Positions 8,316-17,318 of a stretch of 64,000 nucleotides of DNA are shown here, in pieces. The DNA comes from Betaproteobacteria bacterium (GTDB taxonomy: Bacteria > Pseudomonadota > Gammaproteobacteria > Burkholderiales > Rhodocyclaceae). Position 1 is the first letter of the stretch. Each line of letters opens with the position of its first letter. Position numbers and translations under genes: made by a program. The stretch is from positions 2,067,001 to 2,131,000 of the forward strand of contig JADJLT010000001.1 in assembly GCA_016709965.1 (NCBI GenBank), read 5' to 3'. Below the pieces are notes generated by a model. The model did no database searches, had not been told where the DNA came from, and saw nothing but the letters and a program-made list of their open reading frames with translations.

Positions 8316-9587
8316 TTAACGATGCTGAAGACTCATGGTGGAATCCGTTACATTCCACGGCGCGACTTTGAGGAGCAGAAGCATTCCCGGCACTGCCAGT
8401 GCTACGCACAGTCCGTAAAAATTTGTCCAACCCAAAGTTTCAACCAGCCATCCTGCAGATGCGTTGATGAAGGTGCGTGGTACTGCAGCCAGGCTGGTGA
8501 ATAGCGCCATCTGGGTGGCGGTGTAAGCAGGGTGAGTTGAACGGGCGATGAAGGCAACGAAGGCTGCTGTACCCAAGCCAACCCCCAATGCTTCGAGCCC
8601 GATGACAAAGGCTAGTGCCAACCGCTCACCAGCACCAATGCTCACGTAATGGCCGTGGGTGGATAGCCAGGCGAAGCCGAAAATCGACACTAGTTGCACT
8701 ACGCCGAATAGCCAAAGTGCACGGTTTATACCGAGTCTGACCATCCACAATCCACCGAGCAGTGCCCCGATTACGGCCGGCCACAGCCCCGCGTGCTTGG
8801 CAATCAGGCCGATGTCAGTCTTGGTGAAGCCCATGTCCAGATAAAAAGGTGTGGCCAATGCGGTGCACAAACTATCGCCCAGTTTGTAGAGAAAGATGAA
8901 GCCAAGCACCATCATCGCGCCACGCCAACCTTGGCGGCCGATGAACTCGTGGAAGGGTTCAGTCACCGCTTGGCGGAGAGTCTTCGGGGTGCCTCTGATT
9001 TGAGGTTCGCTGACCAGCCAGGCCATGACCATGCCGGGAATCATGAATGCCCCTGTAATCCAGAAGACTTCATTCCATGGCAGTCGGTCGGCTAGGATTA
9101 AAGACATTGAACCCGGTATCAGACCGGCAATTCGGTAGGCATTTACGTGCACTGCGTTGCCTAGTCCCAGTTCGTTATCGTTCAGGATCTCCCTTCTGAA
9201 CGCGTCAACCGCGATATCCTGCGTTCCGGACAGCAGTGCCAAGAGTCCGGCCAGCCAAAGGATAGGCCAGATACTTTCCTTCGGATCAAATCCGCCGAGG
9301 GAGCCGATGGTAATCAGCAAGCCGATCTGGGTCACCAGCATCCAGCCACGGCGCCGGCCAAAACCGGGGATACTGAAGCGGTCCAGTAATGGTGACCAAA
9401 GGAATTTCCAGGTGTAAGGAAACTGGATCAGAGCGAAAAAGCCGATGATCTTCAGATCTATACCCTCGCTACGTAGCCAGGCTGGGAGCAGGTTAAGTAA
9501 CAGGTATAGGGGTAGGCCCGAAGAAAAGCCGGTAAAGATGCAGATCAGCATCTTCCGGGTGAGCAATGCCGCAAGCCAGGCAGGCAT
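8316..9587 (-). CDS. ampG: AmpG-like MFS permease (muropeptide importer)
   Basis: 423 residues, largely hydrophobic with about 12 transmembrane helices. The N-terminus MLICIFTGFSSGLPLYLLLNLLPAWLRSEGI, the PYTWKFLWSPLLDRFSIPGFGRRRGW loop and GTQDIAVDAFRREIL are characteristic of AmpG, which imports GlcNAc-anhydroMurNAc-peptides for wall recycling. It is somewhat shorter than E. coli AmpG (491), as is common in other phyla. It overlaps metW by one base on the same strand and may be cotranscribed with metX-metW. Confidence 0.85.
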   Translation of the reverse strand: MPAWLAALLTRKMLICIFTGFSSGLPLYLLLNLLPAWLRSEGIDLKIIGFFALIQFPYTWKFLWSPLLDRFSIPGFGRRRGWMLVTQIGLLITIGSLGGFDPKESIWPILWLAGLLALLSGTQDIAVDAFRREILNDNELGLGNAVHVNAYRIAGLIPGSMSLILADRLPWNEVFWITGAFMIPGMVMAWLVSEPQIRGTPKTLRQAVTEPFHEFIGRQGWRGAMMVLGFIFLYKLGDSLCTALATPFYLDMGFTKTDIGLIAKHAGLWPAVIGALLGGLWMVRLGINRALWLFGVVQLVSIFGFAWLSTHGHYVSIGAGERLALAFVIGLEALGVGLGTAAFVAFIARSTHPAYTATQMALFTSLAAVPRTFINASAGWLVETLGWTNFYGLCVALAVPGMLLLLKVAPWNVTDSTMSLQHR

Positions 9588-10186
9588 TAGCGGTTTTGCG
9601 TCAGTCGATACACTGCCAGACTGCCAAGGAAGTTGACTTCCTCGGTGACCGGGTTGCCTTCTTCATCAAGAACGCTGCGTTCGCGGATGATCAAACCCAT
9701 CTTTTCACAAAGTGCCTCAAAGTCCAGTACCGTAAAGAATCGGACATTGGGAGAGTCATACCATTGGTACGGTAGGTCTTCGGAAACTGGCATACGCCCC
9801 CCGAGTACCGACCGCAAGTTTTTCCAGTAGGCGAAATTTGGAAAGGAAACTACGGCCTCGCGGCCGACCCGCAGCATTTCGCGCAGGATACCTTCGGTGT
9901 GACGCACAGTTTGCAAGGTGCGCGAAAGAACCACATGGTCAACGGCCTGGTCGGCGAATACATCAAGGCCATGTTCCAGATTACCTTGAATGACGTTGAT
10001 ACCATTCCTGATTGCGGCCAGTACATTGGCATCTTCGATTTCAACACCCCAGCCCTTTACTCCCCGAGTATCTATCAAGTGTTTAAGTAGTGTGCCATCA
10101 CCACACCCGAGATCCAGTACACGGTGGCCGGGCTTGATCCACCCGGAAATGACGTCAAAATCGGGGCGCCCCAGCGTGTGCGTCAT
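9587..10186 (-). CDS. metW: Methionine biosynthesis protein MetW
   Basis: 199 residues with a class I methyltransferase fold: motif I is VLDLGCGDGTLLKHL at about 22-36. MetW is the conserved partner of MetX in beta- and gammaproteobacteria and alphaproteobacteria, where it activates the homoserine acyltransferase step. It overlaps metX (start 10186, metX stop 10183), the usual metX-metW arrangement. It should share the control exerted by the riboswitch upstream of metX. Confidence 0.95.
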   Translation of the reverse strand: MTHTLGRPDFDVISGWIKPGHRVLDLGCGDGTLLKHLIDTRGVKGWGVEIEDANVLAAIRNGINVIQGNLEHGLDVFADQAVDHVVLSRTLQTVRHTEGILREMLRVGREAVVSFPNFAYWKNLRSVLGGRMPVSEDLPYQWYDSPNVRFFTVLDFEALCEKMGLIIRERSVLDEEGNPVTEEVNFLGSLAVYRLTQNR

Positions 10187-11307
10187 GGTTTGATATTCCG
10201 CAGGTAGGTATCTATCACGCCGTGATAATGCGCGTCTTCCATCAAGAAGGAGTCGTGGCCAAAATTCAGGTCGATTTCCGCGTAGGAGACATTTCGACCG
10301 TTGGCGAGCAGGGCTGCGACAATTTCCTTTGAGCGCGCCGGCGTAAAGCGCCAGTCAGTGGTGAATGAGGTAATCAGAAAATTCGCCTTGCTGCGTGCCA
10401 TTGTCGCTTTGAGATCACCATTGTCTTCGCGTGAAGGGTCGAAATAGTCGAGCGCCTTGGTCATCAAAAGATAGGTATTGGCATCGAAATAGCCCGCGAA
10501 CTTGTCACCTTGGTAGCGTAAATACGATTCCACCTCGAATTCAACGTCGAAGCCAAACGAAAACGCACTGTTCCTGAGTTCTCTGCCAAATTTTTCACCC
10601 ATCTGATCGTCTGACAGGTAGGTGATGTGGCCAAGCATGCGTGCCAGGCGCAAGCCGCGCGCAGGACGCGTGTCGTGTTCATAGTAATGGCCGCCGTGAA
10701 AATCAGGGTCGGTCAGAATGGCTTGCCTGGCAACGTCGTTAAAGGCGATATTTTGTGCGGATAGTTTTGGTGCAGCAGCAATTACGATGGCATTACGCAC
10801 TCGTTCCGGGAAGGTAATGCTCCAACGTAGGGCTTGCATCCCGCCAAGGCTGCCGCCCATAACAACTGCCCAACAATCGATACCGAGCAAATCAGCCAGC
10901 CTGGCTTGGGCGTGAACCCAGTCATTGACGGCGACAATAGGGAAGTCGGCCCCCCATGGTTTGTTAGTGGCCGGGTTGGGTGAGGACGGTCCTGTCGAGC
11001 CGTGGCAGCCACCCAGATTATTCAGTCCGACGATAAAAAATTTGTCGGTATCCAGAGGACGACCGGGGCCGACGATGTTATCCCACCAGCCGATGTTGTC
11101 AGGTTGATCGGCATAGTGGCCAGCCACATGATGATGACCCGATAGCGCATGGCAGACAAGGATGGCGTTGGATTTTGCCGCATTGAGCGATCCGTAGGTT
11201 TCGTAAACCAGATCGTAGGCCGGCAGAACGCCTCCGCTGCGTAAATGAAGCGGCTCATCAAAGTGGGCACGTTGTGACTGGACTACGCCGACGGAATGTC
11301 CTGGCAT
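10183..11307 (-). CDS. metX: Homoserine O-acyltransferase MetX
   Basis: An alpha/beta hydrolase that acylates homoserine (acetyl- or succinyl-CoA; the donor cannot be told here) in methionine synthesis. The start MPGHSVGVVQSQ at 11307 gives 374 residues and follows an AGGA at 8-9 bases; the longer frame would run into the leader RNA. The nucleophile elbow is VVMGGSLGGMQAL (Ser near 145), the signature NLGGCHGSTGPSS is at about 105, and the catalytic His is in NFGHDSFL near 355. It is coupled to metW. The leader carries a probable SAM-II riboswitch and a terminator-like hairpin. Confidence 0.96.
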   Translation of the reverse strand: MPGHSVGVVQSQRAHFDEPLHLRSGGVLPAYDLVYETYGSLNAAKSNAILVCHALSGHHHVAGHYADQPDNIGWWDNIVGPGRPLDTDKFFIVGLNNLGGCHGSTGPSSPNPATNKPWGADFPIVAVNDWVHAQARLADLLGIDCWAVVMGGSLGGMQALRWSITFPERVRNAIVIAAAPKLSAQNIAFNDVARQAILTDPDFHGGHYYEHDTRPARGLRLARMLGHITYLSDDQMGEKFGRELRNSAFSFGFDVEFEVESYLRYQGDKFAGYFDANTYLLMTKALDYFDPSREDNGDLKATMARSKANFLITSFTTDWRFTPARSKEIVAALLANGRNVSYAEIDLNFGHDSFLMEDAHYHGVIDTYLRNIKP

Positions 11308-11316
11308 GCTATTCCT

Positions 11317-11367
11317 GAAAACAAAAACCCAGTTGGCCTTAAACGTGAACTCGTCGGGCGAACTGGG
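11317..11367 (-). terminator. Terminator-like attenuator hairpin in the metX leader
   Basis: On the RNA, CCCAGTT pairs with AACTGGG across a 26-base loop and is followed at once by TTTTTGTTTTC, ending about 10 bases before the metX start. It begins 5 bases after the end of the SAM-II aptamer, so ligand binding could decide between this hairpin and an alternative fold. The stem and T tract are seen; the switching is inferred. Confidence 0.55.
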
Positions 11368-11372
11368 TGGTT

Positions 11373-11426
11373 CCCGTTTTAGCTGTATTTTGAGGCGCCC
11401 GCAATCAGAGCTCAAATCGGCGCAGC
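11373..11426 (-). promoter_or_regulatory. SAM-II riboswitch upstream of metX
   Basis: Read on the minus strand: P1 5' arm GCGCC (11423-11419), loop GATTTGAGCTCTGATTGC, P1 3' arm GGCGC (11399-11395), then CTCAAAATACAGCTAAAACGGG written as CTCAAAATAC plus AGCTAAAACGGG. This follows the known SAM-II (SAM_alpha) pattern of a short H-type pseudoknot with GATTTAA in the loop and a 3' AGCTAAAAAGGG segment. The location before metX fits methionine control. Recognised from memory of the family, not computed. Confidence 0.8.
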
Positions 11427-11567
11427 TGATGTATTTCCAGCATCATCAGACGATACCGAGCGGGGAGACAAAAGTCAATGTAACGATCTGCTTATGCATT
11501 TGATGGTGAGTACGTGAAGATTTGTTAAAATCCCAAGAAAACAAATCTCTAGAAAGTTTTGGCGACA

Positions 11568-12176
11568 ATGCTGGATCAACGGCGGCATCAGCGAATTCGT
11601 TTTGGCATCCTGCCTACGGTCAGAATCGGATACGGGGGAGCGATAGGGGAAGGTGTCATCGAGAATCTCTCGCTGGCAGGTCTTATGGTGCGGACAGACA
11701 TGCCGCTGGAAATTTCCCGGAATATCGGTTGTGAATTCCGCATTTTCCAGTCTCCGGTTATTGATGTACCGGCGGCGGTTGTCAGTCGAGTCGGCAACCT
11801 CTTTGGTGTTCGCTTTCAGACCGGGCCAATAAACCAGATTCTGATCGACGACGCGATCAATGCTGCGCTGGCTTCCGGGAATGCTTCCATTTTGTCGGTA
11901 CGGGAACTAGCCGGAAAGAAAATATTGCGAATTACCGGTGGTCTGGGGAATGCGCTGCGTAATGATTTTATGCATGCATTAACCCGAGTGGGGGTCGACG
12001 AAATCGATCTGGATGGCGTGACGCTAGTTGATCAGGCGGGGTTGGCCTTGTGTCTGGTCGCAACCAATCGGCATGGAGTGAAAATTGGCGCGCAGTCCCC
12101 TTGTTTTGCTGAAGCTTGGCAACGAGCGCTTGCCGTACCGGGCGAAGGTGAAAAAAATGGAGACACCGGGCTGTGA
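11568..12176 (+). CDS. PilZ-domain protein with STAS-like C-terminus
   Basis: 202 residues. The N-terminus MLDQRRHQRIRF supplies the RxxxR c-di-GMP-binding arginines and NLSLAGLMVRT the second PilZ motif ([DN]xSxxG). The C-terminal half (VRELAGKKILRITGGLGNALRNDF ... VDEIDLDGVTLVDQAGLALC) has the look of a STAS domain (beta-alpha alternation and the V/I-D-L-x-G pattern). It should be a cytoplasmic c-di-GMP effector. Its stop overlaps the GTG start of the TonB-dependent receptor (GTGA), so the two are translationally coupled. The STAS call is tentative. Confidence 0.8.
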   Translation: MLDQRRHQRIRFGILPTVRIGYGGAIGEGVIENLSLAGLMVRTDMPLEISRNIGCEFRIFQSPVIDVPAAVVSRVGNLFGVRFQTGPINQILIDDAINAALASGNASILSVRELAGKKILRITGGLGNALRNDFMHALTRVGVDEIDLDGVTLVDQAGLALCLVATNRHGVKIGAQSPCFAEAWQRALAVPGEGEKNGDTGL

Positions 12177-14254
12177 GTAAAAGTCCAGCAAATGCATCCG
12201 GCGCAATTTTCGTTGTTGCGCTGGCTGGCGCGTGTTCAAGTAGCGCCACATTCGCGGCAGATGAAGATGCCTATTTCAGTGAATTGCCGATTGTCGCCTC
12301 GGTTAGCCGCCTTCCACAAAGGCTAGCAGATGCACCTGTTGCGGTCACAGTGGTTGATCGGGAGATGATTAAGGCTTCCGGGGCGCGTGATATCAACGAT
12401 ATTTTCCGTCTGGTGCCTGGCTTTCAGACATATCCGAATAACACTGAAGCAGCGAGGGCCACATACCACGGGTTGGGCGACGGAGATTACTCGTCGCGGG
12501 TACAGGTGCTGATCGATGGGCGGTCAATGTTGTCGCCGTTATTCGGTAGCGGTGTCAATTGGGCTACTTTGCCGGTGGCCCTGGAAGATATTGAGCGTAT
12601 CGAGGTGGTGCGCGGGACTAACGCAGTTTCCTATGGCAGCAACGCTTTTCTCGGCGTGATCAATATTATTACGGTAGACCCGGCGCTGGTGCGCGGGACT
12701 TCGGTGTCGACTAGTTACGGCAACCAGAATGTCCGTGATTACACGTTGAGGACCGGTGGCAAGTTAGGCGAGATTGGTGATTTTCGTTTTACCTATCGGT
12801 ATCAAAACGACGATGGATTAACGAATCGCTATAACTGGATTGACTCCTATGGATCACGGTTGTTTGATTTCCGCGCGGATTTTGCCCTCAGCGAAAGAGA
12901 TAGTCTGCAAGTCAGCGTGGGGCAAGTTGAGGGCATAACGCAGAATGGCCGCTTGCAAGTGAATGGTAGCGGTATCCTGCGACCGGACCCGACTAATCCA
13001 ATTCGGGCGGTGCGGCAAACCGATGCTTATGCGCAATTGGTGTGGCGTCGTGTCCTGTCTAATGATTCAGATATTCAGTTACGCTATTCGTTCGTTTCTG
13101 ATCGGTCTGATGATGCGTTTTCCGTGACCTTGCCCGGTTTGGCGCCTATCAATGTCAACCAGAGTGGCGACGAGGGGAGTCGGCACGAAATTGAATTGCA
13201 ACACAGCATGCGTGCCTTCGAGACGGCGCGGCTGGTGTGGGGCGGCAGTTGGCGGGCTGATGCGCTCCGCTCCGAATGGACACTGCGTAATGAAGGAACG
13301 GTTAGGCGGGATGTCGGGCGTGTTTTCGGCAATCTGGAGTGGCAACCGGTTCGCTGGTTTACCGGCAACCTCGGTCTTGCCGGCGAGAGTGACTCGATGG
13401 CCGGCATGCACGCTTCGCCCCGGATTAGTACGAATTTCCACTTTAACTCCCAAAATACAGTGCGTATCGGTTTGTCCCGCGCCTATAGAACAGGGAGTAT
13501 CCAGAATTATCGCGGACATGAGGAAACCCCGATCCCGAACGCCGGACCCTATCGGCCATACTACGAATTTGTTTACCTCGGTAATCCGGATATGCCCGCC
13601 GAGCGGCTTGACACGTTCGAGGTGGGCTACCTCGGCGACTGGCGAGACTGGCGCTCCAGCCTCGATGTTCGCCTTTTTAGCGAAAAGGTTTCAAACCGTC
13701 TGTACAAGGTTGATCTGGGAGCCAGCAATACCATCCCGAGATCAACCGTGCCCATTCAAGATGTTCAGATCGTCGGCCTTGAATACCAATTCAAATGGCA
13801 ACCTTTCGAGTCGACGCAGCTGATTTTTAACCAGACGTTCGCGCGGATCACCAGCGATTTCCTATCGTCCGCACTGGCGCTTCCGAATTCCGAGTTGACG
13901 ACGTTGAAGCAACAGAACATCACGGATTTCACGAACAATTCAATGCCAAGCCGCTCGACATCGGCGATGTGGATTCAGAAGTTGCCGTTCGGTCTTGAGT
14001 TCTCGCTGATGGGTTACACACAACAGGCCATGCAGTGGTCGAGCAATACCGTTTCGCTGAAATATCACCGCCTGGATACCCGCCTGGGCTACCCGTTCCG
14101 TGTTGGGGTGCTGGGTGGCGAGTTGGCCCTTACCATCCAGAGCCTGAATGGCGCGCACAGCGAGTACAAATGGCCAAGAGCGAATGATCCCATCCAGTCT
14201 GATGGACGTATTGTCGAGCGTCGCCAGTGGGTCAGCTTGCGCCTGGATTTTTGA
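12173..14254 (+). CDS. TonB-dependent outer-membrane receptor
   Basis: 693 residues from a GTG start. A signal peptide (GAIFVVALAGACSSSATFAADE) is followed by a plug domain at about 40-160 (RLADAPVAVTVVDREMIKASGARDINDIFRLVPGFQ ... IERIEVVRGTNAVSYGSNAFLGVINIIT) and a long beta-barrel region ending in the aromatic-terminated strand WVSLRLDF. The substrate is unknown. It is coupled to the PilZ gene and convergent with the GGDEF/EAL and binding-protein pair, rather than with B12 genes, so a vitamin role is not implied. The plug resembles the vitamin/siderophore receptor class generally. Confidence 0.93.
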   Translation: MSKSPANASGAIFVVALAGACSSSATFAADEDAYFSELPIVASVSRLPQRLADAPVAVTVVDREMIKASGARDINDIFRLVPGFQTYPNNTEAARATYHGLGDGDYSSRVQVLIDGRSMLSPLFGSGVNWATLPVALEDIERIEVVRGTNAVSYGSNAFLGVINIITVDPALVRGTSVSTSYGNQNVRDYTLRTGGKLGEIGDFRFTYRYQNDDGLTNRYNWIDSYGSRLFDFRADFALSERDSLQVSVGQVEGITQNGRLQVNGSGILRPDPTNPIRAVRQTDAYAQLVWRRVLSNDSDIQLRYSFVSDRSDDAFSVTLPGLAPINVNQSGDEGSRHEIELQHSMRAFETARLVWGGSWRADALRSEWTLRNEGTVRRDVGRVFGNLEWQPVRWFTGNLGLAGESDSMAGMHASPRISTNFHFNSQNTVRIGLSRAYRTGSIQNYRGHEETPIPNAGPYRPYYEFVYLGNPDMPAERLDTFEVGYLGDWRDWRSSLDVRLFSEKVSNRLYKVDLGASNTIPRSTVPIQDVQIVGLEYQFKWQPFESTQLIFNQTFARITSDFLSSALALPNSELTTLKQQNITDFTNNSMPSRSTSAMWIQKLPFGLEFSLMGYTQQAMQWSSNTVSLKYHRLDTRLGYPFRVGVLGGELALTIQSLNGAHSEYKWPRANDPIQSDGRIVERRQWVSLRLDF

Positions 14255-14275
14255 TTGTCAACGCGATACGGAAAA

Positions 14276-16363
14276 TCAGGATGAGCGCATGACGGCGCCT
14301 TCAAGCCACACTTCGAAGGGTTCGCTGGGTGCAACAGCCTTGCCTTCGGCATAGGTGATGCCGAGATTCCTGAGTTGTTCAAGTGTGTCGAGATCATTGA
14401 TACCGTCGGCAATGGTATGGATATGCTGATCTGCAGTGATTTCCTGAACAGCACGCAAAAGTGCGGTAGAGGCACGATTGCCGCCCAGTTCCCGGGTCAG
14501 GCTGCGGCTGAGTTTGACGTAGCTGGGCAAGATGCTGCGCAGATGGGTGAATGAAGAAAGCCCTCCGCCAAAATCGTCCAGGCCGATCTGACAGCCGAGC
14601 GCGCGCATTTCCCGCGAAAACTCCATTGCCTGACTGGTCAGATGGGTCAAGGTATCTTCGGAAAAAATGAAGCAAAGTCGATGCCCCGACAGATTTCTGC
14701 TGGACAGGCTGCGTGTGATGTAATCGATGGTTTCCCGGTCGCCGACTGAAGCACGAGAAATGGGGATCAGGCAATGCAGTGTTTTACGGTGATGTTTCGC
14801 GCGTAACTGGGCTGCGATGGCTGTATCGATCAAGCGCTGGTCAATGGCTGGAGCGAGGTCGTAACGTTCAGCCGCGTCGCTCAGCGCGGCCAGGGTGACC
14901 GGCGGTTGGCCCGGTTCATTGAGCCGGGCAGTCAGTTCGACGACATGATTGCTTGTTGACTGCTGCAGGGCGCGTAGCGGCATGGCTTCGACGAGCAGTC
15001 TGTCCTCGGCCAGTGCGTTGGCAATGCGGCTAGCCCAGTTGCTGGTTTCAAGCCGCCGCTCCGGGTTGGGCATGGCCTCTTGCTCGCAGACGCGGTTGCG
15101 GCCGCTTTGCTTGGCGTGGTGGCACGCGGCGTCTCCCGCCGCGAGAATTTCATTAATATTGCGAACTTTCCGGTTGACCGTCGTAATGCCGATGCTGGCC
15201 CCGATGGCGAAGACCTTGTCTTGCCAGATAAAACGGTAGGCCGCTGCAAGTCCGCAAATATCCTCGGCGACTTGATTGGCGCGTGGGCCACTGCAACTGG
15301 CAAGCATGATGCTGAATTCGTCGCCACCAAGGCGGGCAAGCGTGTCCTCATCCCGCAGGCGACCTTGAAAGAGGAGTGCCATCTGGCGCAGCAATTCGTC
15401 ACCGGCAAGGTAGCCGCAATTGTCGTTTACTTGCTTGAAGCGGTCGAGGTCGATAAAGAGCACTGCGAATTCGTCACTGCCTGCCTGCACACCCGCCAGT
15501 GCCTTTTCAAGCCGATGCTCGAACTCGCGGCGATTGAGCAGACCGGTCAATGCATCGTGACGGGCCTGGAAGGCGAGCTGGGCGGTGGCCTCTTCGATTC
15601 GCGACTGCATGGAGAGGTGAACTTCCTCGATGCGCGTGGCCATTTCATTGAAGCCGTTTTCGAGAACGCCAAGCTCGCCGCTTGAGGTGGCAGGCACTCG
15701 CGTATCGAGATGGCCCGAAGACATGCCATTGATAGCATGTACGAGTCGCATGACGGGGCGGGCCAGATTGTCTGCCATGGCGATGGCCAGTGCGGCAAGC
15801 GCCAGCAGGCCCAACAATACGATGGCCAGACCTCGTTGCAGCAATTGACGTTGTTTGTTGGCCAGTTCGATTTTGTCGAACTCCACAAAGATATGGCCAA
15901 TGACTTCTGGCGCAACGGTTTTACCGCCGCCATTCCCCTCAAAAAGGGTATCGGTCTCGTTCAACGAACGTTTGACAGGGGCACCAAAAGCGACCCATTG
16001 ATCAGTTTCGCCAACCCGAGCCGGTTCGCTCAAGGTTCGCCGCAGCTCTTCTGCGGAAAGTGATACACGACCGCTGACCGCGATGGTGCGCCCCTTCTGA
16101 TTGACGACCACTGCCGCCTTGACGCCGGATTCCTGAACCGTCGCCTGGGCTAGTCCGTGCAGACTTTCAACCTGGCCGGCAATGATGCCGTATTCGCTGA
16201 TCGGCGCCAGGTAACGGACGGTCGCCAAGCCTTTGGCGCGCAGCTCGCCTTCCAGTGTTCTGATGCCGGTGAAGGTGAAATAGGCCACCAACACAATGGC
16301 GATCAGCGCGCTGGGGAGCAGCGTCAGCATCAGCAAGCGATGACGGAGAGTAAGACGATTCAT
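14276..16363 (-). CDS. Membrane GGDEF protein with degenerate EAL domain
   Basis: 695 residues. Order: N-terminal membrane helix (LLMLTLLPSALIAIVLVAYFTF), periplasmic sensor of about 140 residues, second helix (GLAIVLLGLLALAALAIAMA), HAMP (about 205-260), GGDEF (about 265-425), EAL-like (about 455-690). The GGDEF motif is intact (LARLGGDEFS) with an RxxD inhibitory site (RDED), so cyclase activity is likely. The EAL domain lacks key residues: EAL reads ELT, the NxS motif reads IPIS, and KID reads KLS, although DDFGGG remains. It probably binds c-di-GMP or is structural. It overlaps the upstream binding-protein gene by ATGA. Confidence 0.9.
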   Translation of the reverse strand: MNRLTLRHRLLMLTLLPSALIAIVLVAYFTFTGIRTLEGELRAKGLATVRYLAPISEYGIIAGQVESLHGLAQATVQESGVKAAVVVNQKGRTIAVSGRVSLSAEELRRTLSEPARVGETDQWVAFGAPVKRSLNETDTLFEGNGGGKTVAPEVIGHIFVEFDKIELANKQRQLLQRGLAIVLLGLLALAALAIAMADNLARPVMRLVHAINGMSSGHLDTRVPATSSGELGVLENGFNEMATRIEEVHLSMQSRIEEATAQLAFQARHDALTGLLNRREFEHRLEKALAGVQAGSDEFAVLFIDLDRFKQVNDNCGYLAGDELLRQMALLFQGRLRDEDTLARLGGDEFSIMLASCSGPRANQVAEDICGLAAAYRFIWQDKVFAIGASIGITTVNRKVRNINEILAAGDAACHHAKQSGRNRVCEQEAMPNPERRLETSNWASRIANALAEDRLLVEAMPLRALQQSTSNHVVELTARLNEPGQPPVTLAALSDAAERYDLAPAIDQRLIDTAIAAQLRAKHHRKTLHCLIPISRASVGDRETIDYITRSLSSRNLSGHRLCFIFSEDTLTHLTSQAMEFSREMRALGCQIGLDDFGGGLSSFTHLRSILPSYVKLSRSLTRELGGNRASTALLRAVQEITADQHIHTIADGINDLDTLEQLRNLGITYAEGKAVAPSEPFEVWLEGAVMRSS
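15141..15181 (-). repeat. Dispersed core + A-tract motif, copy in the GGDEF gene
   Basis: Read on the minus strand: ACGGTCAACCGGAAAG, TTCGC, AATATTAAT, GAAATTC. It is sense-strand and encodes TTVNRKVRNINEIL within the GGDEF domain, after SIGI. Confidence 0.55.
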
Positions 16364-17274
16364 CGGGCTTCCTTGTCGCCTAGCATGGCGCGCCTTATTG
16401 TTGCTTCGTCAGGAACGTTCAAATTGAGTGATTGGGCTACATTGCTGTTGATAGCGATGGCAAACTGGTTCGGTCCGGTCGGTGCCTGCAGGCTGGTGCC
16501 ATGATTGATAATCGCATCAGCTGTCTGGCGGGCGATCTGGGCCGGTGTTGTGTGTAGCGCGGCAAGCGCACCCGCGTTCACGAATGAGGGCGAGTAAGCG
16601 ATCACCGGACGCTGGTAGCGAAAGGCGGTGATCAGGATAGTCTTGATATTGTCGCGGCGATAGATCGTACTGTCGGGTATGGCGACCAGGTAGTTGACGC
16701 GACCAAGCAGGGCATTGAGCGCAGGTAACAGCATGTTGTCCGAATCGATGTCTTCGCCATCGAGTTTGATGCCGGCATTACCGAAAGCAAGGCGATACTG
16801 GCTGGCCGTATTTTTCGTTTCACTGCTGAAAAGCATGCCGGCACGCTTCTGGCCAGGGAGCAGAAAATTCACGAAAGCAGCTTGGCGGGCCGCCGGCTGG
16901 TCAAGATAGATGGCGGTGACGCGTCCCGGATGGCGGCGAAACTCAGCCATGATCTTTTCATAGTTTTGCTTGGGGAGCAGCGTGGCAAGCACAGGTGTGC
17001 TGTCGGCTTTGCCCAGTGCCTTTCGCAGCGCGTCACTGCCTACGGTCACAATCAGGTCGGGCTGACCGGGAATGCGGGCTAGGTTTTCAGCCGGGATGGT
17101 GCTGGACACTGTCCAATTCGTGCCCGCCAGTCCCTCTTCAAGCAGACCGGAAAACTCGGTGTACATGCCCCCCTGCTCGCTGATGACAACGGCAATAGAA
17201 CTCCCCCATGCCGGCACGGCAAGGATGAGCAGTAACGTGAGTGCAAGGCGGCACAGTTGTAACATTGTCCGCAT
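16360..17274 (-). CDS. Periplasmic ABC-type substrate-binding protein (PF04392-like)
   Basis: 304 residues from MRTMLQLCRLALTLLLIL (signal peptide ending at AWG-SS); a longer start at 17322 is possible. Body: AVVISEQGGMYTEFSGLLEEGL, LIVTVGSDALRKAL, TAIYLDQPAARQAAF, and VIAYSPSFVNAGALAAL resemble the ABC_sub_bind family of two-lobed periplasmic binding proteins. No permease or ATPase gene is adjacent. Instead it is coupled by ATGA to the GGDEF/EAL membrane protein, so it more likely presents a ligand to that protein's periplasmic sensor than feeds a transporter. The ligand is unknown. Confidence 0.8.
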   Translation of the reverse strand: MRTMLQLCRLALTLLLILAVPAWGSSIAVVISEQGGMYTEFSGLLEEGLAGTNWTVSSTIPAENLARIPGQPDLIVTVGSDALRKALGKADSTPVLATLLPKQNYEKIMAEFRRHPGRVTAIYLDQPAARQAAFVNFLLPGQKRAGMLFSSETKNTASQYRLAFGNAGIKLDGEDIDSDNMLLPALNALLGRVNYLVAIPDSTIYRRDNIKTILITAFRYQRPVIAYSPSFVNAGALAALHTTPAQIARQTADAIINHGTSLQAPTGPNQFAIAINSNVAQSLNLNVPDEATIRRAMLGDKEAR

Positions 17275-17318
17275 ATTGCCCCAGCAACTATGCCAAAGCA
17301 ATGCAGAAGTTGCGATCT

